This document shows, one piece after another, positions 1 through 10,498 of a DNA stretch of 64,000 bases (positions are counted from its first letter, which is position 1; every line of letters begins with the position of its first letter). The translations under genes and the position numbers were made by a program. Origin of the DNA: Odobenus rosmarus divergens (Eukaryota > Chordata > Mammalia > Carnivora > Odobenidae). Below the pieces are notes generated by a model. It saw only the letters and a list, made by a program, of their open reading frames with translations, was not told the DNA's origin and did no database searches. Where the stretch lies: contig NW_004450330.1 of NCBI RefSeq assembly GCF_000321225.1, positions 3,982,706 to 4,046,705 on the forward strand. Reading direction: 5' to 3'.

Positions 1-970
1 AAATCCAAATCAAAACCTCAATGAGATACCACCTCACACCAGTTAGAATGGCTAAAATTAACAAGTCAGGAAACGACAGATGTTGGCGGGGATGCAGAGA
101 AAAGGGAAACCTCCTACACTGTTGGTGGGAATGCAAGCTGGTGCAACCACTCTGGAAAACAGTATGGATGTTCTCAAACAGTTGAAAATAGAGCTATCAT
201 ACGATCTAGCAATTGCACTACTGGGTATTTATCACAAAGATACAAGTGTATGGATCCGAAGGGGTACGTGCACCCCGATGTTTATAGCAGCAATGTCCAC
301 AATAGCCAAACTGTGGAAAGGGCCAAGATGTCCATTGACAGATGAATGGATAAAAAAGAAGCGGTATATATACACAATGGAGTATTATGCAGCCATCAAA
401 AGGAATGAGATCTTGCCATTTGCAACGACGTGGATAGAACTGGAGGGTGTTATGCTGAGTGAAATAAGTCAATCAGAGAAAGACATGTATCATATGACCT
501 CACTGATATGAGGAATTCTTAATCTCAGGCAACAAACTGAGTGTTGCTGGAGTGGTGGGGAGTGGGAGGGATGGGGTGGCTGGGTGATAGACATTGGGGA
601 GGGTATGTGCTATGGTGAGCGCTGTGAATTGTGCAAGACTGTTGAATCACAGATCTGTACCTCTGAAACAAATAATGCAATATATGTTAAGAAAAAAAAA
701 GAAGAAGTTAGCAGGAGGGGAAGAATGAAGGGGAGTAAGTCGGAGGGGGAGACGACCCATGAGAGACAATGGACTCTGAAAAAGAAACTGAGGGTTCTAG
801 AATGGAGGGGGGTGGGGGATGGGTTAGCCTGGTGATGGGTATTAAAGAGGGCACATTCTGCATGGAGCACTGGGTATTATGCACAAACAATGAATCATGG
901 AACACTACATCAAAAACTAATGATGTAAAATATGGTGATTAACATAACAATAAAAAAATAAAAATAAGAA
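1..970 (+). mobile_element. L1 (LINE-1) retrotransposon, 3' end; continues beyond left edge
   Basis: Carnivore-type L1 in sense orientation. It holds the last part of ORF2 (to 511), then a 3' UTR ending in an A-rich tail near 945-970. The final 3' segment (about 805-945) carries the typical CACTGGGT, ATGAATCATGGAACACTA and TGGTGATTAACATAA strings. An internal A-rich tract at about 690-705 splits the 3' UTR into two similar modules. The 5' end lies outside the window, so the full length and left target-site duplication cannot be judged. A near-identical 3' UTR copy lies at 61112-61521. Confidence 0.9.
3..511 (+). pseudogene. L1 ORF2 C-terminal remnant with one frameshift
   Basis: Remnant of the L1 reverse transcriptase/endonuclease polyprotein; only the region downstream of the RT domain is in view. 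The frame starting at base 3 reads cleanly through the L1 motif [15 protein letters not shown]. It then shifts near 172-175, where one base appears to be missing. A second frame carries on with KQLKIEL, IRRGTCTPMFIAA and WIKK...YIYTMEYYAAIK to the natural stop at 509-511. Apart from that single indel the C-terminal part is open, so the copy is not very old. It cannot encode a continuous protein as it stands. Functional status of the upstream domains is unknown because they are outside the window. Confidence 0.85.
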
Positions 971-1055
971 ATCATTGAGATGACCTTTCTAAACTCAGTT
1001 TCCTCAACCTGAAAATGGGAGGTCAGAGGCACTGTGTCTTTGGTTCCTTTCCAAA
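971..1055 (+). mobile_element. possible MIR fragment
   Basis: Directly after the L1 tail, the string CTCAGTTTCCTCAACCTGAAAATGGG resembles the 3' half of the MIR SINE, where CTCAGTTTCCTCATCTGTAAAATGGG is usual. It is short and diverged, so this is a weak call. Confidence 0.35.
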
Positions 1056-3571
1056 AAGTTCATAATTTTGCAATTCTGTGAGTAATCTTTGATTATAATT
1101 AATTTTTCTTAGGAAGATTACATTGATTTTTAAGTTCTGAGGCTACCACAAATCTTTCCCCACTGACATGGCTTGGGGCAAGTCTTTGAAGAACTCATCT
1201 ATCTAAGGGAGATATCAAGGCTTGAGATACTGCCCCCAGAAATACTGTTAGCTCTCTCTGAAGAAAATACAAACATTAGAAATCTCTAAAACAATGGAAG
1301 ATTGCCTTGAACTTCTAAGAAGAGCTGGATAGACTGGAACAACCCTTCTTGACATTTGCTTTTACTCCACATGGCCTTGAGAAGACCATCATCACTTGCA
1401 ACTCTAGGTTGAAATATGGCAACAGCCTGGCCAGCTCATGGTACTGGAGTCCAAAGACAAATATCCGAGTAGCTCGATGTACTCATGGAAGAGAAGTGAA
1501 TGCTCTTTGACATTTGTTACTCAACTTCCAATCTCCTTCCCCATCAGGGCTTGTTAAATGGCAAATCGAGTATAATATTTTTAAGGCTGAGAACCTGAGG
1601 AGAGAGAATCAGCAAACAGGTATATTGTCTAGTGTCTCTGTGGGGTCCTAGGCTCTCCTCCCTCTGCTTAAATTCAGAGAATAGGGCTCTTAACTCCCTC
1701 CCAATAAAGAGTAGGAGTAGGCATATGCCTGGGGAATATAAACTCACAGTTTAAAATAACTGAAGTATAAGATTTAAAAAAAAAAATACAGAAAATTGGA
1801 TCACATCTACCATAAAAAGCAAGAGCATTAGGTCAGGAAGACCAAGAATTTAAAATATTGCCCTTAATTGACATTGTAGATACAAAAAAATCCCAATAGA
1901 GGAGAAAGGGAATAAAATCAACTCAAGCAAGTTTATTTAAGAATCTTTAAATCACCAACATCAGTGTCTGGCACATTGCCTTTATGAGACACTAAATGAA
2001 ACAGGAGATAAACTTAAATTCTGATCCAGAGTTTCATCTAATAGTTTGCCCTTATCTCCTCCAGGTAAGCCATCTAGATATATAACAATAAGAGCACCCT
2101 GATCAGCCCCTCTGGCTTTAAAGTTTGTACTCTTAACCTTTACCATAATACATAATAAAACACTGCTTACCTGCAGGCAAACAGTCCATATGTATATATC
2201 CTTATTTATCCTATGTCCTTGTCTTTGTTCCTTGTTATTTATAAAATAGCACAGCAACATTTGTTTTTCCTGCTGTATATAGCACCTCGAGTTTTGTATG
2301 CCTCCAGTGACTCCCTTTTTAGAAATTTTAATGGAAATGTGAATGAACTATATCTGAAAGGAGGACTTATGAAGAGGAAGTGAAAGAAATAGGAGTAGGA
2401 AAGAATCACCATGGAACTATACATGATGTAGAAGGGAAAACCAATGCCCTGGAACAGACCTGCACAATTTCTCCTCAAGCAAACAATGGACTTGAGTGTA
2501 AGAGTGTAAGGTGTTCTCAGACTGTCTCTAAGTGCTCAGCCTGCATTATAGTTATTTCAAGACCAGTAGATCAGACATAGTGATGGCTCCAGCTCTGTGA
2601 TTAATGATCCTACAATATTCTCACTGACCTTCATTCATGTAAAAGAAATAATTATATCAGCCCTACCAAATTTGCAGAAAAAAAAAATAAGAGGATGAAA
2701 TCAGTTAAGTGACAAATGCAACTATTGTTTTCTTCTAATAATGTAAGTTTTGATTAAAAGGTTTGGATTATAATAGTTATTTTAATGTCTTTCACACTAA
2801 ACAACTGAACGCATGAATGGTAGGACTTTCCTCAGAGTGACCAGAGCCTCAAATTGACAGGAAGTAAGCATCTGCTTCTCAAATTCTATAATGGAGTCGC
2901 TACTATTCCTACTATCTAACCTTTCCCCTTTAAATAAAATACCTTCTGGATATTATGGTATATGGAACCCCAAGTGCAGTTAGGCGCATTTTGGAATGGA
3001 AAGAAACTGTTTTCTCCATGGGTGGAATGAATGTTTACAACCATGGGGCCCCAAATCCTAGAACATGTCCTTGTCATATTATTAGATTTAATATCAGTCT
3101 TAATTTTACTTGGCTTCTTTGTTTTACCTCCTGTGTTTTGTAAATAAACTTAACTAATTTACTTCTATTATATTTGTAAGGTTGGGTCCGGAGTTTGGTC
3201 TTTTAATCACTCTTTGTACTCTGAGCAAAGTTGCAGGGATCTTTGTCCCAAGCGTGAACTGACATGAAAAATACAGGGTGATCAAACAAAAACAAAAACA
3301 AAAATAATACAGGGTACAGGGTGATCAGACCAAACCTAAACAACGTAATAAAAAATGTTTACTTACTTGGGGCAGAGATTTGTAATATGACTTGTGAAAA
3401 TGCTACAGTCATATTAGGACAAATATTATATCCAAAAACAATCAGGTCCCTTTAGGTTTGCTAAACAGCTTTGCTGACACATGTAGTAACAGTATTCATG
3501 ACTATTAAGAACAGTATCTGGCAATTTTATTCACACCACCAATATTTAAGGAACCTATGATGTGTGAGGTA
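1056..3571. other. no recognised feature
   Basis: AT-rich sequence without a convincing coding region, RNA gene or repeat family. A stretch near 1960-2000 (AGTGTCTGGCACATTG) faintly resembles an L2 or MIR 3' end but is too short to call. At 3267-3330 a motif TACAGGGTGATCA occurs twice around an AAAAAC simple repeat. Open frames here are 92 codons or fewer, with no family resemblance. Confidence 0.5.
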
Positions 3572-3585
3572 TGTGCTAACAAGTT

Positions 3586-3784
3586 AGGTTTTTTTTTAAA
3601 GATTTTGTTTATTTATTTGACAGAGAGAAACAGTGAGAGAGGGAACACAAGCAGGGGGAGGGGCAGAGGGAGAATCAGGCTTCCCGCTGAGCAGAGAGCC
3701 CAATGTGGGGCTCCATCCCAGGACCCTGGGATCATGGCCTGAGCCGAAGGCAGATGCTTAACGACTGAGCCACGCAGGCACCTC
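3586..3784 (-). mobile_element. arctoid tRNA-Lys SINE (antisense)
   Basis: Full-length antisense SINE. T-rich tail with AGATTTTGTTTATTTATTTGACAG on the left, then the CT/GA-rich region, then the tRNA-like head ending GCCACGCAGGCACC on the right. It is flanked by a perfect 14-bp target-site duplication TGTGCTAACAAGTT at 3572-3585 and 3785-3798. The duplication fixes both ends. Confidence 0.95.
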
Positions 3785-3798
3785 TGTGCTAACAAGTT

Positions 3799-5535
3799 GT
3801 AAAGTGTTGCAGTCAATTTTATCAAATGGAGAAATAAGTGGTGATTTGTATTTATAAATCTGACTATTTTAAAATGAAGATTAAATCTATAAAATAATTT
3901 TACCTATTTGAAATTGGAAATAGGTATTATTAAGAAAATAGGTATTGGTGTGAATCTAATATTATTAAGTTTATTTTTAAATGTCATAAGTTATCATATA
4001 TTTGTGCTATGTATATTTTTTATTGATGATAACTACCCAAAATACTCCATCTGATAGGTTAAAATTATTTTAAAGAAATGCTGTTGTCAAATGGCTGTTG
4101 TCAAGAATGTGGCAGAATTGGGGACAGTAGGAATAAATTATTTTAGCAAGTGGGGTTATAGAAATGACATAGGAGTCAGTAAATGTTTACACTTCAAGAA
4201 ACACAGAAGTAGAAAGAAACATTTAGAGAAAGAATATTCTAAATAAGGAACAAAATGTAATATCCAAGAATCCAAGTAAAACCCAAGGAAACTACCCACA
4301 CATTTATTTTTTCCTAATCTCAGACCAAAATCATACAAGACACATATGTTCACATAGTTTCCAGGGCTAAAAATGACTTGACAGAGTATGTACAGCCCTT
4401 AAACCAGATGAGAATTAGGTGGATGGGGTGAGGCAGATCAGGAGTGGAAATACCTTGGATAGAATTTTGCAGGAAATGAGAAATCTCAGGCAAAAATGTA
4501 AAGATGTTGGCTTGATTCTCTGTGTAACTGTTTTCACTCAGAGGCAAGATATTTACTGGACAAAAACTGAGGGCTACCATTTTGAGCCCTTCTCTCTGAT
4601 GCCATTTGTTAAGAAACCGCTAATTGTTCATTGCAGTTTGTATTCTCATAGAAAACATGAGGTCTCTGGATCAGAGAACAGACAGTTTATTACTCACAGA
4701 ACATTTTAGTGGCAGTTTCCAGGACACGATCTTCATGGGATGTGACAGCCTCATGTTACTCTGCATATGCAACGGGGGTGCAATGCAGGAGAGCAACCGC
4801 TGAAAGTATGAGATTTGGATGTGATGTTGGGTTGGGTGGCATGCACCTCCTCTTTGAAGTTTGTGGAGGGAGGGATGGAGGAAGAATCAGAGAGAGAGAG
4901 AGGAGAGAAGGGAGAAAGAAGAGAAGGGACAGAGAAGAAAGAGGGAGAAAAAAAGACAAACAAATGTCTGGGGATGGAAGGAGGTGGGAGATGGGGCTCT
5001 CTCTAAGTTCACCCCTGAAATGTAAGCAAATGGCTCTAGGGAAGATTAAGTCTCAATTTCTTTAGAGGAATTCACTTTCACTTTATCACTAACTTTCAAA
5101 GCATATTTGCTCTTTTATCATCTTTTAACCTTTGTCCTTTGCTCATAAAGTCTGGGTTGTGTGCAGAAGTATGGAAATATTCATGGATACTTGTCTCCTG
5201 GCACATCCCTAGACCAATCCAAGATGTAAAATGTCTTAGCTATTCATCATTTCAATTGAAACCTTCTAACTCATCATTGTTTAAGACAAACTTACTTTGC
5301 TAATGGATACACTCATCACCCATGCTAATATTGCAATGAAAAGGGACATAATAGTTGAGTTTATTAGATTTATCCTAATAGTGGCAAAAGATAGTTCACA
5401 GACTGTGAACTCTGCCTGTATTTAAATAGCTTTCTACTCTCTGTGCACAATAATCTACCTAAGATCCTGTCTTTCATCTGAATTTTCAAACTAGTAAAGC
5501 CTCAGTGACATGGTTATAGCCCTTTATTTTTTTTA
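3799..5535. other. no recognised gene; GA-rich tract and a short shared motif
   Basis: Mostly unrecognised AT-rich sequence. At 4657-4693 a motif around TGAGGTCTCTGGATCAGAGA recurs in similar form at 47310-47346, so both may be ends of the same unnamed repeat. A purine tract lies at 4884-4962. The 118-codon open frame across 4709-5065 runs through that purine tract and has a simple Glu/Arg/Lys-rich composition, so I do not call it a gene. Confidence 0.5.
4884..4962 (+). repeat. GA-rich low-complexity tract
   Basis: Nearly pure purine run of AGAG, GGAA and GAAGAG units over about 80 bases. This is a simple-sequence region; it explains the charged open frame that crosses it. Confidence 0.8.
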
Positions 5536-5556
5536 AAAAAATGTGAATATTCTAAG

Positions 5557-5785
5557 GTAAACCATAAAACAGACTCAATTGTAGAGAACAAACTGAGGTT
5601 TGCTGCGGGGGAGGTGTCGGGGGTAGGTTAAATAGGAAATGAGGGTTAGGGAAGATGCTTGTGGTGATGAGCATTCAGTGTTGTACATAAATGATGAATC
5701 ACAAAATTCTACTACTGAAATTAATATTGCACTCTATGTTAACTAACTGGAATTTAAATAAAAACCTAAAAAAGAAAAAAGTAAT
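5557..5785 (+). mobile_element. L1 3' end, strongly 5'-truncated
   Basis: About 229 bp of carnivore L1 3' UTR. It contains AGAGAACAAACTGAGG, the G-rich patch, GATGAATCACAAAATTCTAC and TAACTAACTGGAATTTAAATAAAA, then an A-rich tail. A diverged target-site duplication flanks it: AAAAAAATGTGAATATTCTAA at 5536-5556 and a related copy at 5786-5807. This is an older 3' UTR type than the L1 at 1-970. Confidence 0.85.
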
Positions 5786-5807
5786 AAAAAAAATGTGACT
5801 ACTCTAA

Positions 5808-7500
5808 ATTCTAGAGGAATAACAAATAAAATATAATAAATTAATAAATTCTCTTATTTAGTGAATAACAAAGGTTTAAAAAAATAATTCAACATTTCAG
5901 TTATTCATTTGTTTTATCTTTATTTTTGAAACTATTGAAAAATACAATATGAAATGCTAACATGAAAATCACTTTTCTTAATTTAGTTCAGGTGTAGCCA
6001 CATGATAATGTTTCTTCATACTAAAAAATGTTTTATATTACCTTTCTTTGGTTTAATTTTTAGCACACTATCATCTAAAATTAATACTTCTTACAGTATT
6101 TTATTGTTATTTGAGTGAACTAGAATTAACAGTGACTGCTTTTCTTCTGCAGTTTGTTTGGATGAATTCCTCTATATTTTCTCTTTTCTCCCCTTTTCCA
6201 TAAGTCAATCCTCATAAGCACACAAAATATTCTAATGTCTCCAAAGCTTAAAACAAAAACAAAAACAAAAAACAAGCCTTTCCATCATGATTCTTTTTTC
6301 TCTATCACTTTCATTCATAAAATTATTGGAAGGTTTTTTTGTTTGTTTTGTTTGCTTTGTTTTGCTTTGTTTTTTTAAGTTATATCCATTTCTTCATTTC
6401 TCATTCACTTTTCATTTCATCTTATGCCAACCAATCCACAGAAACTGTTTCATATCAAGGTCACCAAACACATTCTTGTGTTAAACCTAAACATCCATAA
6501 GCATGATTCTTTTTTTTAATTATGTGTTCTCTATGCATATCAGAAAATTCAACTGAATGGCTGAACAATTTTCTTATAGGCATCTCTATGAAGGTGGAGG
6601 AAAAGACTCAAAATTTTTATATAAATTGCAAGTTGAATTAGAGTCAGTTCTATGGTAGACTATTGAGGCTAATAATACTTTCAATTGTGTTTCTAGAGTT
6701 TGAGATAGGAGGTGGAACTCAGCAGTTTGTTAAAGAAGCAACAAGGATTTGTATTTCTCTCAAAAACAGAGATTACTCATTTAATTAATAGGCACCACTA
6801 TATTTTTCTTTTTCACTCAAATATTCTTGACCATACTGACTTAACTTTCTTAGGAAATTGGCATTCATAGAACTAATCCTTTAAGAGGAAACAGCAATAG
6901 CAGATTCTACCCATGTGAGAACTTCCCTTGGTAATGGGTTGTTGAGCTCAAGCTGGCTTGGTAATAAGGGACATTTATCTTACTCAAAAAGGGATTTAAT
7001 GATTCTTTCTGGTTCACTTGGTCAGATCCTTTATTTTTATCTAAAGTTCAAGCAATTACATTTACCACTACCATGTACAGTATTAATTACATAATATTTA
7101 TATAACAGAATGAAAAGAATATTCACATTAATAATAGTCCTGCTACAGATATGGAAGTTTTACTCAAATTGTTTTTACTCAGATTTGTAAATAGATTATG
7201 TTGTCAGATTGACAAACTATACATAACCTAAAAAATGGTGGGTATTATTTTCAATTGTTTCTAAAAAATATTATTTCATATACAGAAATTTGAGTCCTCT
7301 TTCAAGTATCTAAATATAGAAACATTGTTATTTTATTCTGATATGGATGGATATTCCCTGAGATGGATGGTAAACCTGATCATTTACGGATTTCTCTTCT
7401 TTTTTCACTCTTAAGGTGAACATCTATCTTGCAAGTATGGAAGAATTTTTTTTTTCCTCCTGAGAGGTTAAGTCAGTGAATCCAGATCTCCTCATCCCAT
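5808..7500. other. no recognised feature
   Basis: AT-rich sequence with short CAAAAA and TTTG simple runs (6245-6275, 6335-6375). I see no gene, RNA or repeat family that I can name. Confidence 0.5.
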
Positions 7501-7502
7501 CA

Positions 7503-7660
7503 GGCTTTAGGTGTATTCACTTATTCATTCAAATATTAATTGAACATCTACTATGTTCTAAGAATGGTCCCAAGAAAGAAGATCCAACAATGAACAAAAC
7601 GGCAAAATATTGATGACCCTGGGAAGTTGTCATTCTCCTGGTGGAAGATAAAGTAGGAAA
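7503..7660 (-). mobile_element. L2 LINE 3' end (antisense), ancient
   Basis: The string TTCATTCAAATATTAATTGAACATCTACTATGTTCTAAGAATGG, followed by ACAATGAACAAAAC and a diverged CATTCTCCTGGTGG, matches the reverse complement of the L2 3' end as I remember it (…TGCCTGGCACATAGTAGGTGCTCAATAAATATTTG…). It is highly diverged, as expected for this old family. Confidence 0.6.
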
Positions 7661-7902
7661 AAATGAGGAATTTTTTTATTGAAAAAATTATTTATGATAC
7701 AAAAGGAATACAAAACTTGTAATACTTAAATATATCTAATTAATTGATCATATAAAACATGCTAGTATTATACACCAAATGTAACAATTCCAAAGATGAA
7801 TTTAAATAATTTTGGAAAAGAAAATACCATGACATAATACTAATAAATAAAGAAAAATACATCATTGTGTGGAAATTACACATACATACACACACACACA
7901 CA

Positions 7903-8379
7903 ATCAATCTTCATTATTAGCAGATTTCTTACATGCCAATTCTCCTACTCACTAAAATGCATTTCAACCTAAAATCCATACTTAAAGTGCTGTCTTGGTC
8001 ATCCTCTGACATGTGCATATGTGGAGCAGTTAAAAATATGAGTTGCCAAATTATCTTGTCAAAAGTTCCCATGTGAAGTTGATCAAGGTGAAGTTCTGAC
8101 TTCTTTATCAGTTCCCATACTGTAAATAAATATCATTTTCACTATATATTTAGTGCCCTATTTTTCTCATTTTTGTGCTTTTGGTTGGTGATTTTGATGT
8201 TTAAAGTGACTCTTAAGCATACTACAAAATGCTGTCTAGCATTTCTAAGTACGAGAAAGCTGATGTACCCAATGGAGACAATTTGTTTTTAGATGAGCTT
8301 CATTTGGGCATGAGTTAAAGGCTGCAGGCTGTGAGTTCAATGTTAATGAATCAACAAAATATATGAAATAATTATTTAT
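7903..8379 (+). mobile_element. Tigger-like DNA transposon, left part
   Basis: Diverged copy of a TcMar-Tigger family element. Recognised from the run TCACTAAAATGCATTT, CATCCTCTGACATGTGCATATG, GTTGGTGATTTTGATGTTTAAAGTG, AAATGCTGTCTAGCATTTCTAAGT and GAGTTCAATGTTAATGAATCAACA, which is collinear with the Tigger consensus as I recall it. A short AC repeat sits at its left edge (7885-7903). The element resumes at 9555 after the L1 insertion. Any transposase reading frame is destroyed. Confidence 0.6.
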
Positions 8380-9547
8380 TAAGTTTTTTTTTAATTCCAG
8401 TATAGGTAACATACAATGTTATATTAGTTTCAGGTGTATAATATAGTGATTCAACAATTCCATACATTACTCAATGCTCATCACAAGTGCACTCCTTAAT
8501 CCCCATCACCTATTTCCACCATCCCCCCACCCACCTCCTGTTTGGTAAACATCAGTTTGTTCTCTATAGGTAAGAGTCTGTTTCTTGATTTGTCTCTTTT
8601 TTTTTTCCTTTGTTCATTTGTTTTGTTTCTTAAATTCCACACACATGAGTGAAATCCATGTGTCTTCCTCTGACTGACTTATTTCACTTTGCATGATCTT
8701 CTCTGGCTCCATCTGTGTTGTTGCAAATGGTAAGATTTCATTCCTTTTTTATGGCTGAATAATATTCCATTGTATATATGTACTACTTCTCTCTCCATCC
8801 ATCCATCAATGGACACTTGGGTTGCTTCCATAATTTGGCTATTGTAAATAATTCTGCTATAAAAATAGGGTTAAATGTATCCCTTTGAATTAGTGTTTTT
8901 GTATTTTTTTTTGGATAAATATCTAGTGGTATGATTGCTAGATGATAGGGTAGGTTTATTTTTAACTTTTTTAGGAACCTCCATATTGTTTTCCACAGTG
9001 GCTACGCCAGTTTGCATTCCCACCAACAGTTCAAGAGGTTCATTTTTCTCCACATCCTTGCCTCCGCATCCTTGCACTTGTTTTTTGTGTTTTTGATTTT
9101 AAGCATTTTGACAGGTATGAGGTCATATCTCATTGTTGTTTTGTTTTGCACTTCCTTGATGATGAGTGATATTGAGCATCTTTTCTTGTGTCTGCTGGCC
9201 ATCTGGATGTCTTCTTTAGAGAAATGTCCATTCATGTCTTCTTCCCATTTTTTACTTGGATTATTTGTTTTTTGGGTGTTGAGTTGTATAAATTCATTAT
9301 GTATTTCGGATACTAACCCTTTATCAGATATGTCATTTGCAAATATTTTCTCCCATTCTGTAGGTTGCCTTTTAGTTTTGTTGATTGTTTCCTTTGCTGT
9401 GCAGAAGGCTTTTATTTTGATGTAGTCCCAATAATTTATTTTTACTTTTATTGCCCTTGCCTGGGTAGACATATCTAGAAAAATGTTGCTACAGCTGATA
9501 TCAGAGAAATTTCTGCCTGTGCTCTCTTCCAGAATTTTTGAAATTTT
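8380..9547 (-). mobile_element. L1, 5'-truncated, inserted in the Tigger element (antisense)
   Basis: Antisense L1 of about 1.17 kb. The T-run at 8384-8393 is the reversed A-tail. The 3' UTR (about 8394-8640) leads into ORF2 (8640-9541), with the reversed forms of MEYYAAIK (TGGCTGAATAATATTCCAT) and WWECKL. Left AT-rich GAAATAATTATTTATT and right GAAATTTTTTTTTT could be a decayed target-site duplication. The host transposon continues on both sides. Confidence 0.9.
9002..9541 (-). pseudogene. L1 ORF2 internal fragment
   Basis: Open frame of about 180 codons inside the antisense L1. It shows the ORF2 segments [78 protein letters not shown] and CWWECKL. This is the region between the RT domain and the C-terminus. 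The upstream endonuclease and RT regions are missing through 5' truncation. Below 9002 the frame is lost by indels. It is a dead retrotransposon fragment, not a host gene; the open frame also reads a few codons past the element's end. Confidence 0.85.
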
Positions 9548-9554
9548 TTTTTTA

Positions 9555-9735
9555 AACAGAAACATGCTAGAAACAAGGTTATACAATGATCGGTTAATGG
9601 AAATGTGAACAGAAATTTGTAAGCACCTAACCTTGTGTTTCTTCTAAGGACAGTGATTCAGCATTTGCTAACTCAATGTTTGTGGAGACTTTGTAGAACA
9701 TAACTACTCCAGGTAATGATAATTAAATACATACA
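9555..9735 (+). mobile_element. Tigger-like DNA transposon, right part
   Basis: Resumes the element interrupted by the antisense L1. AAACAGAAACATGCTAGAAAC, AAGGTTATACAATGATCGG, AACCTTGTGTTTCTTCTAAGG and TTTGTAGAACATAACTACTCC continue the same consensus without a gap. The two parts together give about 650 bp. Confidence 0.55.
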
Positions 9736-9865
9736 TATATTTTTTCTCTGTGTATGCTTTTCTCCCTTGATTTCTTGGTATTATATCATTTATGTTATAG
9801 GAATCTTCATTTCCAAATTTCCAAAATTATTTGGTTTATGACAATAGTAAGGAAATATATAACTT

Positions 9866-9935
9866 TGCATATATATATATACATATATATAACACTATAT
9901 ATGGCTATATATAATTGTATATAAATACTTGTGAC
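9866..9935. repeat. AT-rich (TA)n simple repeat
   Basis: Alternating TA/CATA runs with short interruptions. Simple sequence, potentially able to form cruciform structure. Confidence 0.8.
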
Positions 9936-9944
9936 TATATAAAT

Positions 9945-10195
9945 ATTTAATGAGATTACAGGCTTGATCTTTGGCCCCAGATTGTCTGTGTTCAAACCAT
10001 TGCTTTGCCACTGAGAGATTCAATGATCTTGGGTGAGTTATATACCTCTTGAGTCTCAGTTTGTCCAACAAACAATGATGACAACAGTAGTACCTTCCTT
10101 ATAAGGCTATTTTGAAAATGAAATAAGTTAATGCTTGCATATTAACGTGAAGGATATATTGAACGTAAGGTACAAATAAATACGTGGCTATTAGT
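9945..10195 (+). mobile_element. MIR SINE, ancient
   Basis: Collinear with the MIR consensus as I recall it: a CCCAGATTGTCTGTGTTCAAACC head, TTTGCCACTGAGAGATT, CTTGGGTGAGTTATATACCTC, CTCAGTTTGTCCAACAAACAATG and a diverged 3' end near GGATATATTGAACGTAAGG. Diverged, with no usable target-site duplication. Confidence 0.7.
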
Positions 10196-10271
10196 TGACA
10201 TATGCATATGTATAAATCCATAATTTGTATTGGCCATCAAACTGTTATAAATTGATGTGATAACTATTTTT

Positions 10272-10483
10272 TTAGATTTTATTTATTTATTTGAGAGAAA
10301 GAGTGAGTGAGAGAGAGAGGGAGAGGAGCAAGAGGAGGGTCAGAGGGAGAGGGAGAAGCAGACTCCCTGTTGAGCAAGGAGTCTGATGTGTGGCTGGATC
10401 CCAGGACTTGATCCTGGGACTCTGAGATCATGCGTGAGCTGAAGGCAAGATGCTTAACTGACTGAGCCACCCAGGCACCCCAA
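10272..10483 (-). mobile_element. tRNA-Lys SINE (antisense)
   Basis: Antisense SINE with a T/A-rich tail, a long GA-rich middle and the reversed head CTGACTGAGCCACCCAGGCACCCC. A 15-bp target-site duplication GTGATAACTATTTTT lies at 10257-10271 and 10484-10498. It sits immediately next to the 3' end of the old antisense L1. Confidence 0.95.
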
Positions 10484-10498
10484 GTGATAACTATTTTT

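Noticed and set aside
80..511. 143-codon open frame as a host gene
   Set aside because: It is the C-terminal part of L1 ORF2, with its first ~30 codons in the wrong frame.
4709..5065. 118-codon Glu/Arg-rich open frame
   Set aside because: It runs through a purine simple repeat; the charged composition comes from GA units.
9002..9586. 194-codon minus-strand open frame as a host gene
   Set aside because: L1 ORF2 segments throughout; dead 5'-truncated element.
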